64,000 nt of DNA, from positions 1,922,001 through 1,986,000 of the forward strand of contig NZ_OY829290.1 in assembly GCF_963691685.1 (NCBI RefSeq), written 5' to 3'. Made by a program: the position numbers and the translations under genes. The stretch is from Thalassovita sp. GTDB lineage: Bacteria > Pseudomonadota > Alphaproteobacteria > Rhodobacterales > Rhodobacteraceae. Below are positions 46,314 through 53,861 of the stretch, in pieces. Every line of letters starts with the position of its first letter. Position 1 is the stretch's first letter. Under the pieces are notes generated by a model. That model saw only the letters and a list, made by a program, of their open reading frames with translations, had not been told where the DNA came from and did no database searches.

Positions 46314-47156
46314 TTAACCGGTGGGTTCGGCCAGATGGCTCAGCCGGGCAAAGCGCGAGGGGTGTTGATCCGCACTCATGCCACGGGCCTCAAACAGGCG
46401 GCGGGCCTCATCCGCGTAATGGCGCGCCTCCTCCGGCTTGCCCGTGGCAAAGGCCAGTTCCGCCCGTTCCTCAAACACCAGACCCAGTCCAAAGCCCTGC
46501 GGGCCGATCTCGACCACCAGCCGCTGCAGCTGGTCCAGCGCTTCGGCATTGCGGCCCAGATAACGCAGCATCTTGGCGGCGTTCACCCCTGCAACCCGGC
46601 GTTCGTTTTCTGCCCCCAGGCTGCGGCGCAGCGCCTTGTCGCGGTTGAACATTTCCAGCGCGTCGGCGATCTCGCCCGCTTCGAACAGGGCCCAGCCGAG
46701 GTTGTTGTAAAACGGGCCCAGCCAATGGCGTTGGCTCGGCGCCTCGCGCGTTAGTCTCTCGGCCTGATCCACAATGGCGCGGGCCACGGCGGGCGGTGCG
46801 GCGATGGCCTGCATGTGCAGCGCATCCAGAGCCACATCGGTGGCGGCCGCTGCGCGGGCCTGGCCTGCCGCCTGATGAAACCCGGTGGCCGCCATGGCGC
46901 TGCGGCCCTCTTCGCGTGCCAGCCGCGCCCGTTCCAGGGTGATACGCGCCGTTGTTGCGGCTGTGGGGCCTATTGCCTCGGCCTGATCCAGCAGCAGCTC
47001 GCCTTGAGTGAAATCGCCCTCCAGCCCCGCCATCCGCGCCAGCTGAGTGAGCCAGATCGCCTGATCCTGAGGCGCCGTGGCCGCCGCCAGCGCCGCCTCC
47101 AGCCGCGCCTTGCTGGCAGGCAGATCGTCAAAGTCCCAAAGCGCGTCAATGTCCAT
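46314..47156 (-). CDS. Tetratricopeptide-like cytoplasmic protein of unknown function
   Basis: A 280-residue helical protein without a signal peptide. Repeats with TPR spacing are visible: WLTQLARMAGLEGDFTQGEL, FYNNLGWALFEAGEIADALE and NAAKMLRYLGRNAEALDQLQ, each with the small-residue/Ala pattern. The start MDIDALWDFDDLPASKARLE is preferred over 47267; the upstream extension lacks an acidic, helical pattern. It probably binds a protein partner. Function is unknown. It lies 97 bases upstream of the transglycosylase gene on the same strand. Confidence 0.7.
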   Translation of the reverse strand: MDIDALWDFDDLPASKARLEAALAAATAPQDQAIWLTQLARMAGLEGDFTQGELLLDQAEAIGPTAATTARITLERARLAREEGRSAMAATGFHQAAGQARAAAATDVALDALHMQAIAAPPAVARAIVDQAERLTREAPSQRHWLGPFYNNLGWALFEAGEIADALEMFNRDKALRRSLGAENERRVAGVNAAKMLRYLGRNAEALDQLQRLVVEIGPQGFGLGLVFEERAELAFATGKPEEARHYADEARRLFEARGMSADQHPSRFARLSHLAEPTG

Positions 47157-47414
47157 GCAACCTGCCCAGGTCTGTTCAAATTGGTTGAAGGGCAAACCGG
47201 CCCGTCCGTCAGATCTTACCATGCCTTGATCTCTGACAAGGGGCAAGCAGGGGGTGGGCGAGGGCATGTGCCGGTGGTTTCGGTGGTCCCCAGTTCACAG
47301 GACACATACGCGGTGGAGGCTATTAAAGGCGGAAAGGCAAGATCACGCTCAATTCACGTTTGAGCAGGCAGAAATAGGATCAGCCTATTTGAAACCATAG
47401 ATGGATTTTTCAAG

Positions 47415-48263
47415 ATGCTGAGACACTATTCAATTTTAGCGTTGTTGGTGGTTGGTCTTGCGGCCTGTACGAAGCCGCTGCCCGAGGACACAACGGATGA
47501 GTTTACCAAGCTTGCGACTTCTGCGGCGTCCATCACTGGTGTGCCGGCGGAGTTGCAGTCTGTCGCGCTGACAGGTGCTGCCGAAAACCAGCGTCTGTGC
47601 CAATACCTATCAGGCAAAACCATTAAGCTGGGCGCGCCGGCAAAGCCGCCCAAACCCAGTGAATTGGCCCTGAAACAAGCAGCCGCAGGCAAGGCGCTCA
47701 AGTCCTACGTTCAGGCGCTCACCGATGCGACCAGCGGCAAAAGCCTGCAAAAGCTGACGGAGGCACAGGCGGGTCTGACAACAGCCGTGACCGAGTTTTC
47801 AACGATTGCGTTTGGTGAAACGCAAGTCGGCCCGGTGTCTGAGGCCGCGTTTGCCCTCGTCTCCCGCGTTGGGGAGGCGCGCCGGCAGGAACGTATCCGC
47901 GAGGTTATGCGTGACGCGATCGATCCATTGTTTATCCTGGAGGCTTTGCTGAAGCGGGATGTTGGTGAAGTTACCAAACAGTCGGAACAAGCGGTGGCAA
48001 AATGGGACACGCAGGCAAAGTGTGTGCTGTCGAACAGCCGCAAATTGGATGGGTCTATCGAACGTTTTAAAGAGTTCGATCAACGCAGCCAAACCCTGGC
48101 CAATCAGATGAAATCGATCAAACGGGGTCCCGATGCGGTCAAAGCGCTGCGTAAGGCGCATATTCTGGCGGTGACGGAACCTACAAATTTCGAAGAGGCG
48201 ATCAAGGATGCGGTGGCCGTCCTGAAAGACTTTGAATCTCTTTTTAACGCAGTCGAAGGATGA
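47415..48263 (+). CDS. Putative lipoprotein of unknown function
   Basis: I do not recognise this protein. It has a lipoprotein signal, MLRHYSILALLVVGLAACTK, with the lipidated Cys18 in LAAC. The mature part is about 264 residues, helical and rich in Ala, Lys and Glu, with three more cysteines (about 62, 208). Segments such as LKSYVQALTDATSGKSLQKL and LDGSIERFKEFDQRSQTLAN look like amphipathic helices. Codon use (TTG, GTT, AAA) is less GC-biased than in the flanking genes. It is followed nine bases later by a small helical protein, so the two form a unit. Confidence 0.75.
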   Translation: MLRHYSILALLVVGLAACTKPLPEDTTDEFTKLATSAASITGVPAELQSVALTGAAENQRLCQYLSGKTIKLGAPAKPPKPSELALKQAAAGKALKSYVQALTDATSGKSLQKLTEAQAGLTTAVTEFSTIAFGETQVGPVSEAAFALVSRVGEARRQERIREVMRDAIDPLFILEALLKRDVGEVTKQSEQAVAKWDTQAKCVLSNSRKLDGSIERFKEFDQRSQTLANQMKSIKRGPDAVKALRKAHILAVTEPTNFEEAIKDAVAVLKDFESLFNAVEG

Positions 48264-48271
48264 GGTGATCC

Positions 48272-48592
48272 ATGAGCACGACAAATAACAAACTGGCCAA
48301 AGATCGGATCATCAACGCCTTGGGGGATCTCTATCGTGTCGAAAAACACAGCGATATGACGCAGGCCCAGAAGGATGAGGTTGCGACCTCAATTGCCGCT
48401 TTGGAAGAAGAGTACCTGAGCCTACTGGGCTATGATGAAAACACCGATTATTCCGCTGTCACCCAAAAGTTCAAATCTGCCAAGGACGCATTGGACAGTG
48501 TCAAAAAAGACCGCGAAGAGTTGGCGAACAAATTCGTCAAAGCCTCAAAACTGTTGGGGTCCATCGGCAGCGTGCTGAAACTCATACTGTAG
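48272..48592 (+). CDS. Small helical protein paired with the lipoprotein
   Basis: A 106-residue protein without a signal. It is helical and charged: IINALGDLYRVEKHSDMTQA, then VATSIAALEEEYLSLLGYDE, ending in a hydrophobic stretch KASKLLGSIGSVLKLIL. I do not recognise a family. It starts nine bases after the lipoprotein stop (GATGAGGTGATCC RBS), so the two genes are probably co-translated. The C-terminal hydrophobic part may contact the membrane. A partner role with the lipoprotein is an inference from linkage only. Confidence 0.65.
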   Translation: MSTTNNKLAKDRIINALGDLYRVEKHSDMTQAQKDEVATSIAALEEEYLSLLGYDENTDYSAVTQKFKSAKDALDSVKKDREELANKFVKASKLLGSIGSVLKLIL

Positions 48593-48619
48593 CGGCTGTT
48601 AAAGGAAGCACACCCAACG

Positions 48620-48648
48620 AAAAAGGGCGCCCCGTGGGGCGCCCTTTC
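48620..48648. terminator. Bidirectional terminator between the small protein gene and glnA
   Basis: AAAGGGCGCCCC, GT and GGGGCGCCCTTT form a perfect palindrome flanked by A/T runs on both sides. It can serve the + strand gene and glnA. Confidence 0.85.
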
Positions 48649-48667
48649 TGCGTACCGCGGGTGCGGA

Positions 48668-50074
48668 TTAGCAGCTGTAGTACATGCCGAACTCAACCGG
48701 GTGCGGGGTGTGTTCGTAGGTTTCGACCTCTTCCATCTTCAGCTCAATGTAGCCGTCGATCTGGTCTTTGGTGAACACGTCGCCGGCCAGCAGGAAGTCA
48801 TGGTCGGCCGCCAGGCTGTCCAGAGCTTCGCGCAGGCTGCCACATACGGTCGGGATGTCAGCCAGTTCTTCGGCCGGCAGATCGTAGAGGTTCTTATCCA
48901 TGGCTTCGCCCGGATCGATCTTGTTCTTGATGCCGTCAAGGCCAGCCATCAGCAGGGCTGCGAAGCACAGGTAGGGGTTGGCCGAGGGATCGGGGAAGCG
49001 GGCTTCCACACGTTTGGCTTTCGGCGATTCAGTCCATGGGATACGGACACAACCCGAACGGTTACGGGCCGAGTAGGCGCGCAGAACAGGTGCTTCAAAG
49101 CCCGGGATCAGACGCTTGTAGCTGTTGGTCGACGGGTTGGTGAATGCGTTCAGGGTTTTCGCGTGCTTCAGAACACCACCGATGAAGTACAGCGCTTCCT
49201 GGCTGAGATCAGCGTATTTGTCGCCAGCGAACAGCGGCTTGCCGTCTTTCCAGATCGACATGTTCACGTGCATGCCGGTGCCGTTGTCACCGTAGATCGG
49301 CTTCGGCATGAAGGTAGCCGATTTGCCGTAGGCGTGGGCCACGTTGTGGATGATGTACTTGTACTTCTGCAGCTCATCGGCCTGTTTGGTCAGGCTGTCA
49401 AAGATCAGGCCCAGCTCGTGCTGACAGGAGGCAACCTCATGGTGGTGCTTGTCCACTTTCATGCCGGTGCGCTTCATGGTCGACAGCATCTCCGAACGGA
49501 TTTCCTGCGCGTCGTCGACCGGGTTCACAGGGAAGTAGCCGCCCTTGACGCCCGGACGGTGGCCGGTGTTGCCCATTTCATATTCGGTGTCGGTGTTCCA
49601 CGAACCATCAACCGCGTCTACTTCGTAGGAGACTTTGTTGATGGTGTTGGCGAAACGCACGTTGTCGAACAGGAAGAATTCAGCTTCCGGGCCCATGTAG
49701 GCCACGTCACCGATGCCCGAGGACTTCAGGTAAGCTTCGGCTTTCTGGGCGGTGCCACGCGGGTCACGCTCATAGGCTTCGCCGGTGTCGGGCTCAACGA
49801 TCGAGCAATGGATCGCAATGGTTTTCTCGGCGTAGAAGGGATCTACATAGGCCGACAGGGTGTCGGGCATCAGTTTCATGTCCGAGTTTTCGATCGACTT
49901 CCAGCCAGCGATGGAGGAACCGTCGAACATGAAGCCTTCTTCCAGGAAGTCTTCGTCAACCAGGTCCACATCCACGGTCACGTGCTGCAGCTTGCCGCGG
50001 GTGTCGGTGAAACGGATGTCCACGTAGGCGGCGTCTTCGTCTTTGATCAGCTTGAGAACGGCTTCTGCGCTCAT
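48668..50074 (-). CDS. glnA: Glutamine synthetase type I
   Basis: GlnA makes glutamine from glutamate and ammonium. It is 468 residues. Catalytic stretches include FMFDGSSIAGWKSIENSDM (about 50-68), the metal-binding GPEAEFFLFD (about 130), HHEVASCQHELGLIF, and the substrate region NPSTNSYKRLIPGFEAPV. The adenylylated Tyr lies in DKNLYDLPAEE at about 400, implying control by GlnE. It follows glnB by 33 bases, the classic glnBA operon order. Confidence 0.98.
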   Translation of the reverse strand: MSAEAVLKLIKDEDAAYVDIRFTDTRGKLQHVTVDVDLVDEDFLEEGFMFDGSSIAGWKSIENSDMKLMPDTLSAYVDPFYAEKTIAIHCSIVEPDTGEAYERDPRGTAQKAEAYLKSSGIGDVAYMGPEAEFFLFDNVRFANTINKVSYEVDAVDGSWNTDTEYEMGNTGHRPGVKGGYFPVNPVDDAQEIRSEMLSTMKRTGMKVDKHHHEVASCQHELGLIFDSLTKQADELQKYKYIIHNVAHAYGKSATFMPKPIYGDNGTGMHVNMSIWKDGKPLFAGDKYADLSQEALYFIGGVLKHAKTLNAFTNPSTNSYKRLIPGFEAPVLRAYSARNRSGCVRIPWTESPKAKRVEARFPDPSANPYLCFAALLMAGLDGIKNKIDPGEAMDKNLYDLPAEELADIPTVCGSLREALDSLAADHDFLLAGDVFTKDQIDGYIELKMEEVETYEHTPHPVEFGMYYSC

Positions 50075-50107
50075 GCTCTTGTCCCTTCTGTTAAGAATTT
50101 GGGTGGA

Positions 50108-50446
50108 TTACAGGGCGTCCGAACCGGTCTCGCCGGTACGGATGCGGATGGCTTGTTCGACGGGGCTGACAAAGATCTTGCCGTCGCCGATTTTATCGGT
50201 CTTGGCCGCGTCGATGATCGCTTCAACAGCGCCGTCGACCAGATCGTCGTCCAGCACCACTTCGATTTTCACTTTCGGCAGGAAATCAACCACGTATTCC
50301 GCGCCGCGGTACAGCTCGGTATGGCCTTTCTGGCGCCCAAAGCCTTTTACTTCGATCACGCTCAGGCCTTGAATGCCTGCGTCTTGCAGCGCTTCTTTCA
50401 CCTCGTCCAATTTGAACGGCTTGATGATCGCTTCGATCTTCTTCAT
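50108..50446 (-). CDS. glnB: Nitrogen regulatory protein P-II
   Basis: P-II senses 2-oxoglutarate, ATP and glutamine state and controls GlnE and NtrB. It is 112 residues. The T-loop is KGHTELYRGAEYVVDF, with the uridylylation Tyr51. The C-terminal B-loop region is DGKIFVSPVEQAIRIRTGE. It starts MKKIEAIIKPFKLDEVKEAL and is followed by glnA. GGAGACCCGGGCG is the likely RBS. Its control of glnA agrees with their shared operon. Confidence 0.98.
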   Translation of the reverse strand: MKKIEAIIKPFKLDEVKEALQDAGIQGLSVIEVKGFGRQKGHTELYRGAEYVVDFLPKVKIEVVLDDDLVDGAVEAIIDAAKTDKIGDGKIFVSPVEQAIRIRTGETGSDAL

Positions 50447-50603
50447 CGCCCGGGTCTCCTCGCCAAACGGGGCCGTTGCGGAGCGTCCCCTCCGCTGGCC
50501 GAACTGCGTTGGATGACGTCAGATCACTTTCCCTTGGCAGGCTCAAACGGATAGGGTGAAGTCAGCCCATTTTGCGGGCGCTTTTCTGAGGGCAGGTCAA
50601 GAA

Positions 50604-50620
50604 TTGTGCGAGATGCACAA
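50604..50620. promoter_or_regulatory. Candidate dyad TTGTGC-GAGAT-GCACAA between glnB and nnr
   Basis: The six-base arms are perfect. It lies 158 bases upstream of glnB and 79 upstream of nnr. The half-sites point the other way from the NtrC consensus, so the binding protein is unknown. Confidence 0.35.
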
Positions 50621-50698
50621 AATTGAGGCGGTTTGAAAACTTTTGCGGCGGCGCAGACCGCTGATTGCCGGTTTTACGGGCAGATATAGAGGGCAAAG

Positions 50699-52444
50699 AT
50701 GACACAATTGCTAACCGCTGCACAGATGCGCGCCATTGAGCAGGCCGCGATCGAGTCGGGGCAGGTCACCGGTTTGGAATTGATGGAACGGGCCGGTCAG
50801 GGCGTGGTGGAGGCGATCTTTGAGGAATGGCCCGAGCTGGCAGGCGGCACACCCGAGGGCGCGCGTGAGGCTGATGCGGCTGAAGGGGGCCTTGCCCCCC
50901 GGCCTGCGGCCGCCCCCCAGAGTATTTCTGAAACGTTGAAAGCGGTGGTGCTCTGCGGGCCGGGCAACAATGGCGGTGACGGATTTGTGGTGGCGCGCCT
51001 GCTGGCCGCGCGCGGCTGGGTGGTGGAGGTGTTCCTTTATGGCGATCCGGGTAAGCTGCCGCCGGATGCGCGGGTGAATTATGAGCGCTGGTGTGAGAGT
51101 GGGAGCGTAGAAGAACTTGAGGTTTTCCAAGGCCGAAAATCATGGGGGTGTGACCTGATCATCGATGCGCTTTTCGGGACTGGTCTACGCCGTGCGTTGA
51201 GGCCTTTGGCCGATTTGTTCTGGAACTTGGAGGATATGGTTGATTGTTTTGGCGTTGAGCCCGGCCATCCGCTGGGGCGCCCTGCAATTGTGGCGGTGGA
51301 TATTCCAAGCGGTGTTTGCGCAGACAGCGGCCGTGACTTTCCACATGAAGCTGATTGGCATCGGTTTTCGGCGGCGGCACATTTAACTGTTACCTTTCAC
51401 GCAGCCAAGTTGGGCCACTTTTTGTCCGATGGAGCAGGCCAGTGCGGGAAGCTAAAGGTGGTCGACATTGGTTTGGAAGACAGCAAGAAAACTGTGGATT
51501 GGATTGCGCGATTGCCGGCTGAGGAGGGTGTTGCGCCAAAAGAACCAAACTGGAGGCGTGTGCAAAAGAGTGTCGTTGAGCGCATTCAAGCAACCCACCC
51601 AAGTTGGCTGAACAAAGGCGCCTCTTCCCACAAATTCTCCCACGGCCACGCTCTGGTTCTGACCGGTGGGTCGGGCAAAACCGGGGCGGCGCGGCTGGCA
51701 GCGCGGGGCGCGTTGCGGATCGGGGCGGGGTTGGTGACGCTTGGCGTGCCGCCGTCGGCGCAGATGGAGGTTGCGGCGCAGATCACGGCCCTGATGCTGA
51801 CGCGGGTGCCGGATGCGGCGGGCCTGGCGGAGGTGCTGGAGGACGGGCGGATCAACGCGCTCTGCCTGGGGCCGGGATTGGGGCTGGCACGGGCGCGTGA
51901 TCTGGTGCCGGTGGCGCTTGCGGCCGCGCGGTCTACGGTTCTGGATGCCGATGCGCTGAGCGCCTATGCCGAGGATCCTGAGGCGCTGTTTGCCATGTTG
52001 CATGAGCGCTGCGTGCTGACCCCAAATGGCGGCGAATTTGCCCGCCTGTTCCCCGACATCGCCGCCAGGTTGCAGGCGCCCGCCATCAGGGGCCCAGCCT
52101 ATTCCAAGGTGGATGCCACCCGCGCCGCGGCCAAACGGGCCGGCTGCACCGTGTTGTTCAAAGGCGCCGATACGGTGATCGCCGATCCGTCGGGCCAGTG
52201 TTCGGTGCATGCCGCCAGCTATGAACGCAGCGCGCCCTGGCTGGCCACCGCAGGGGCAGGGGATGTGCTGGCGGGATTCATCACCGGTCTATTGGCGCGC
52301 GGGTTTGCGCCGCATCAGGCGGCGGCAACAGCAGCCTATCTGCATGTAGACTGTGCCCGCAGCTTTGGGCCCGGCCTGATCGCCGAGGATCTGCCCGAAC
52401 AGCTGCCGCGGGTGCTTAACGATTTGTTGGCAAAAGAGCTGTAA
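50699..52444 (+). CDS. nnr: Bifunctional NAD(P)H-hydrate epimerase/dehydratase, with repeat-derived insertion
   Basis: Nnr repairs hydrated NAD(P)H. The N-terminal YjeF domain has VVLCGPGNNGGDGFVVARLL (83-102). The C-terminal ATP/ADP-dependent dehydratase has ALVLTGGSGKTGAARLAARG (about 318) and the catalytic GAGDVLAGFITGLLARG near 525. It is 581 residues, slightly long for the family. Residues 51-81 (TPEGAREADA to SETLK) are extra, and 62-82 are encoded by a dispersed repeat (50883-50943). Codon use changes sharply between about 51100 and 51640 (see findings). The ATG at 50699 follows GAGGGCAAAG. It is divergent from glnB. Confidence 0.93.
   Translation: MTQLLTAAQMRAIEQAAIESGQVTGLELMERAGQGVVEAIFEEWPELAGGTPEGAREADAAEGGLAPRPAAAPQSISETLKAVVLCGPGNNGGDGFVVARLLAARGWVVEVFLYGDPGKLPPDARVNYERWCESGSVEELEVFQGRKSWGCDLIIDALFGTGLRRALRPLADLFWNLEDMVDCFGVEPGHPLGRPAIVAVDIPSGVCADSGRDFPHEADWHRFSAAAHLTVTFHAAKLGHFLSDGAGQCGKLKVVDIGLEDSKKTVDWIARLPAEEGVAPKEPNWRRVQKSVVERIQATHPSWLNKGASSHKFSHGHALVLTGGSGKTGAARLAARGALRIGAGLVTLGVPPSAQMEVAAQITALMLTRVPDAAGLAEVLEDGRINALCLGPGLGLARARDLVPVALAAARSTVLDADALSAYAEDPEALFAMLHERCVLTPNGGEFARLFPDIAARLQAPAIRGPAYSKVDATRAAAKRAGCTVLFKGADTVIADPSGQCSVHAASYERSAPWLATAGAGDVLAGFITGLLARGFAPHQAAATAAYLHVDCARSFGPGLIAEDLPEQLPRVLNDLLAKEL
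50883..50947 (+). repeat. Dispersed palindromic repeat inside nnr, in frame
   Basis: GGGGGCCTTGCCCCCC and GGCCTGCGGCC precede CGCCCCCCAGAGTATTTCTG and AAACGTTGAAAGCG. The last 31 bases are identical to 28789-28819. It has no in-frame stop and reads EGGLAPRPAAAPQSISETLK. Confidence 0.85.
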
Positions 52445-52450
52445 CAACGA

Positions 52451-52480
52451 AAAAGGGCCCGCATTTGGCAGGCCCGTTTC
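52451..52480. terminator. Bidirectional hairpin between nnr and the Hint gene
   Basis: GGGCC (52455-52459) pairs with GGCCC (52471-52475) across CGCATTTGGCA; the minus-strand side has an A-run giving a T tract. It probably ends both convergent transcripts, mainly the Hint gene. Confidence 0.6.
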
Positions 52481-52500
52481 TCATCTCTTTCGCATGTGGC

Positions 52501-52995
52501 TCAGGCCGTCATGCGAATGGTGGCTGTGGCGCATTCCAGCTCCAGCCCGTCGGCGTAAACCACCTGCGGCTCATCAAAGTAGAGCCGGAACACCATGTGC
52601 CGCGCTTTGGGCTGCAGGCGCAGATATTCACCATCGATCAGGCTCTTGGCCTCGATCAGTTTCTGGGGTTCACCATAAAGTGCCTTGGCACGCCAATCCC
52701 GGATCAAAAGTTTCTGATGGGAGGGCAGGACGGTGTCCATACCTGGGCGATCATGTCCCAGCGAGCCTGCGCGCACGCGCACGGTTTCGCACATCTGGTA
52801 GCCGTGTTCGACGCCTTTCAGCATCGCCACACCGCTGCTTCGGGTGATGATCTTGTCTCCTGGAGCCAAGACTTCGACCGGCAATGCGCCGTCCAAAGTC
52901 AGGATTTCAGTCCCTGGCAATATGCCAAAGATAGACTCCGATTGGGCCTTAGTGGCGATCCCGCCACGCCGCGCCCCGACCGTTTTCGGTTTCAT
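52501..52995 (-). CDS. Hint-domain (hedgehog/intein-type) protein
   Basis: A 164-residue protein with a Hint-like module. GILPGTEILTLDGALPVEVL near residue 24 is block A, but the usual N-terminal Cys is replaced by Gly-Thr (GTEIL), so protein splicing or autoprocessing is doubtful. VLPSHQKLLIRDWRAKALYG at about 100 contains the TxxH-like VLPSHQ. The family is frequent in Rhodobacteraceae, often as stand-alone proteins of unknown role. It is soluble and has no signal. A terminator separates it from nnr. Confidence 0.82.
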   Translation of the reverse strand: MKPKTVGARRGGIATKAQSESIFGILPGTEILTLDGALPVEVLAPGDKIITRSSGVAMLKGVEHGYQMCETVRVRAGSLGHDRPGMDTVLPSHQKLLIRDWRAKALYGEPQKLIEAKSLIDGEYLRLQPKARHMVFRLYFDEPQVVYADGLELECATATIRMTA

Positions 52996-53164
52996 GGGCT
53001 ATGTCCTACTGCTCTGCCTGTATTTTTTATACAAGCAGTTTACTGTGGATAACGTCCCTTGTCTTCTGTTTTTTAGTAAAAATTTCCTCTCGCATCTTCT
53101 GAAACTGTTTGCTATCTAGCGGCTCTGCGAAGCAAGCTGTGATCGCTTGTTTCATTGACCGGAT

Positions 53165-53249
53165 GCGGGTGTGGCGGAATTGGTAGACGCACCAGATTTA
53201 GGTTCTGGCGCCGCAAGGCGTGGGGGTTCAAGTCCCTTCACCCGCACCA
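53165..53249 (+). tRNA. tRNA-Leu (anticodon UAG)
   Basis: An 85-base leucine tRNA with encoded CCA. Acceptor GCGGGTG (53165-53171) pairs with CACCCGC before ACCA. D-arm GCGGAATTGGTAGACGC is present, the anticodon stem is CCAGA/TCTGG with loop TTTAGGT (anticodon TAG), a long variable arm GCGCCGCAAGGCGT follows, and the T-arm is GGGGGTTCAAGTCCCTT. No integration scar is seen at its 3' end. Confidence 0.95.
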
Positions 53250-53418
53250 TTTTTTCCAATTTTCGATGTCTCAAACAGGGACCCTATTCCCCGATTCTGA
53301 GAATCACGTTTAAGCAGGCATCACGCCCCCTTGGTATTCGGGCGGTCTGAATTTTTTACGGCTTTTTTGCCAGAATTTTTTCTGTGGATAACTTTTTCAG
53401 AAAGGTGAATTTTTAAGC

Positions 53419-53859
53419 ATGAAACCACCCCGACCAAACGCCCCCGTGCCGCCGTCTGACAGCGCGGCGTTCGCGCCCGCTGAACCGGTGCCGTTTCAGT
53501 CTTTTGCGTCGCTGCTTTTTGCCGCGCCCCTGTATCAGCCGCAGCGCTATGAGCAGGCGCAGATGGCAACGGCCCTGGCGGGGTTGTTGGCGCGTGACAG
53601 CCAAGAGGGGCTCTGCCCGGATTGTGCAGAACACAGTCTGTTTTCTTTGCACCAAAGCGACTTACCCGAGGCCGTGGCGCTGCTGGGTAAACGCGGGCAT
53701 CCCTATCAGATCACATTGACCTGCGTGCGCAGCCGCAAACACCGATCACAGATCTATCTGTTGTTCTATGAAGACGCTTTCGGACCACAGGTGCAGAAGG
53801 TCGGGCAGTGGCCCGCGCCGCTGGGGGCATGGGCCGGGCCAAGGACTGACCCGGCCTGA
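53419..53859 (+). CDS. Unrecognised protein with a CPDC motif
   Basis: I do not recognise this 146-residue protein. It opens with a proline-rich segment (PPRPNAPVPPSDSAAFAPAE), then a helical part, LYQPQRYEQAQMATALAGLL, and CPDCAEHSLFSLHQSDLPEA at about 68-87, a Cys-x-x-Cys-x-x-His pattern that could bind metal. A second Cys (TLTCVRSRKHRSQ) is at about 105. A DNA- or metal-binding role is possible. It begins soon after tRNA-Leu; a weak RBS (GAAAGGTG) and neighbour-like codon use support it. It is convergent with the flavin oxidoreductase gene. Confidence 0.6.
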   Translation: MKPPRPNAPVPPSDSAAFAPAEPVPFQSFASLLFAAPLYQPQRYEQAQMATALAGLLARDSQEGLCPDCAEHSLFSLHQSDLPEAVALLGKRGHPYQITLTCVRSRKHRSQIYLLFYEDAFGPQVQKVGQWPAPLGAWAGPRTDPA

Positions 53860-53861
53860 TC

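Noticed and set aside
48701..50554. A 617-codon plus-strand frame opposite glnA and glnB
   Set aside because: It is a complement of highly conserved genes; codon bias on the + strand is a mirror of the real frame.
50447..50603. A sigma-54 promoter upstream of glnB
   Set aside because: TTGGCAGG near 50538 has no correctly spaced TTGC partner on the right strand.
53165..53418. tRNA-Leu as an integration site
   Set aside because: No integrase, no repeat of the tRNA 3' end and no foreign-looking block adjoin it in the window.
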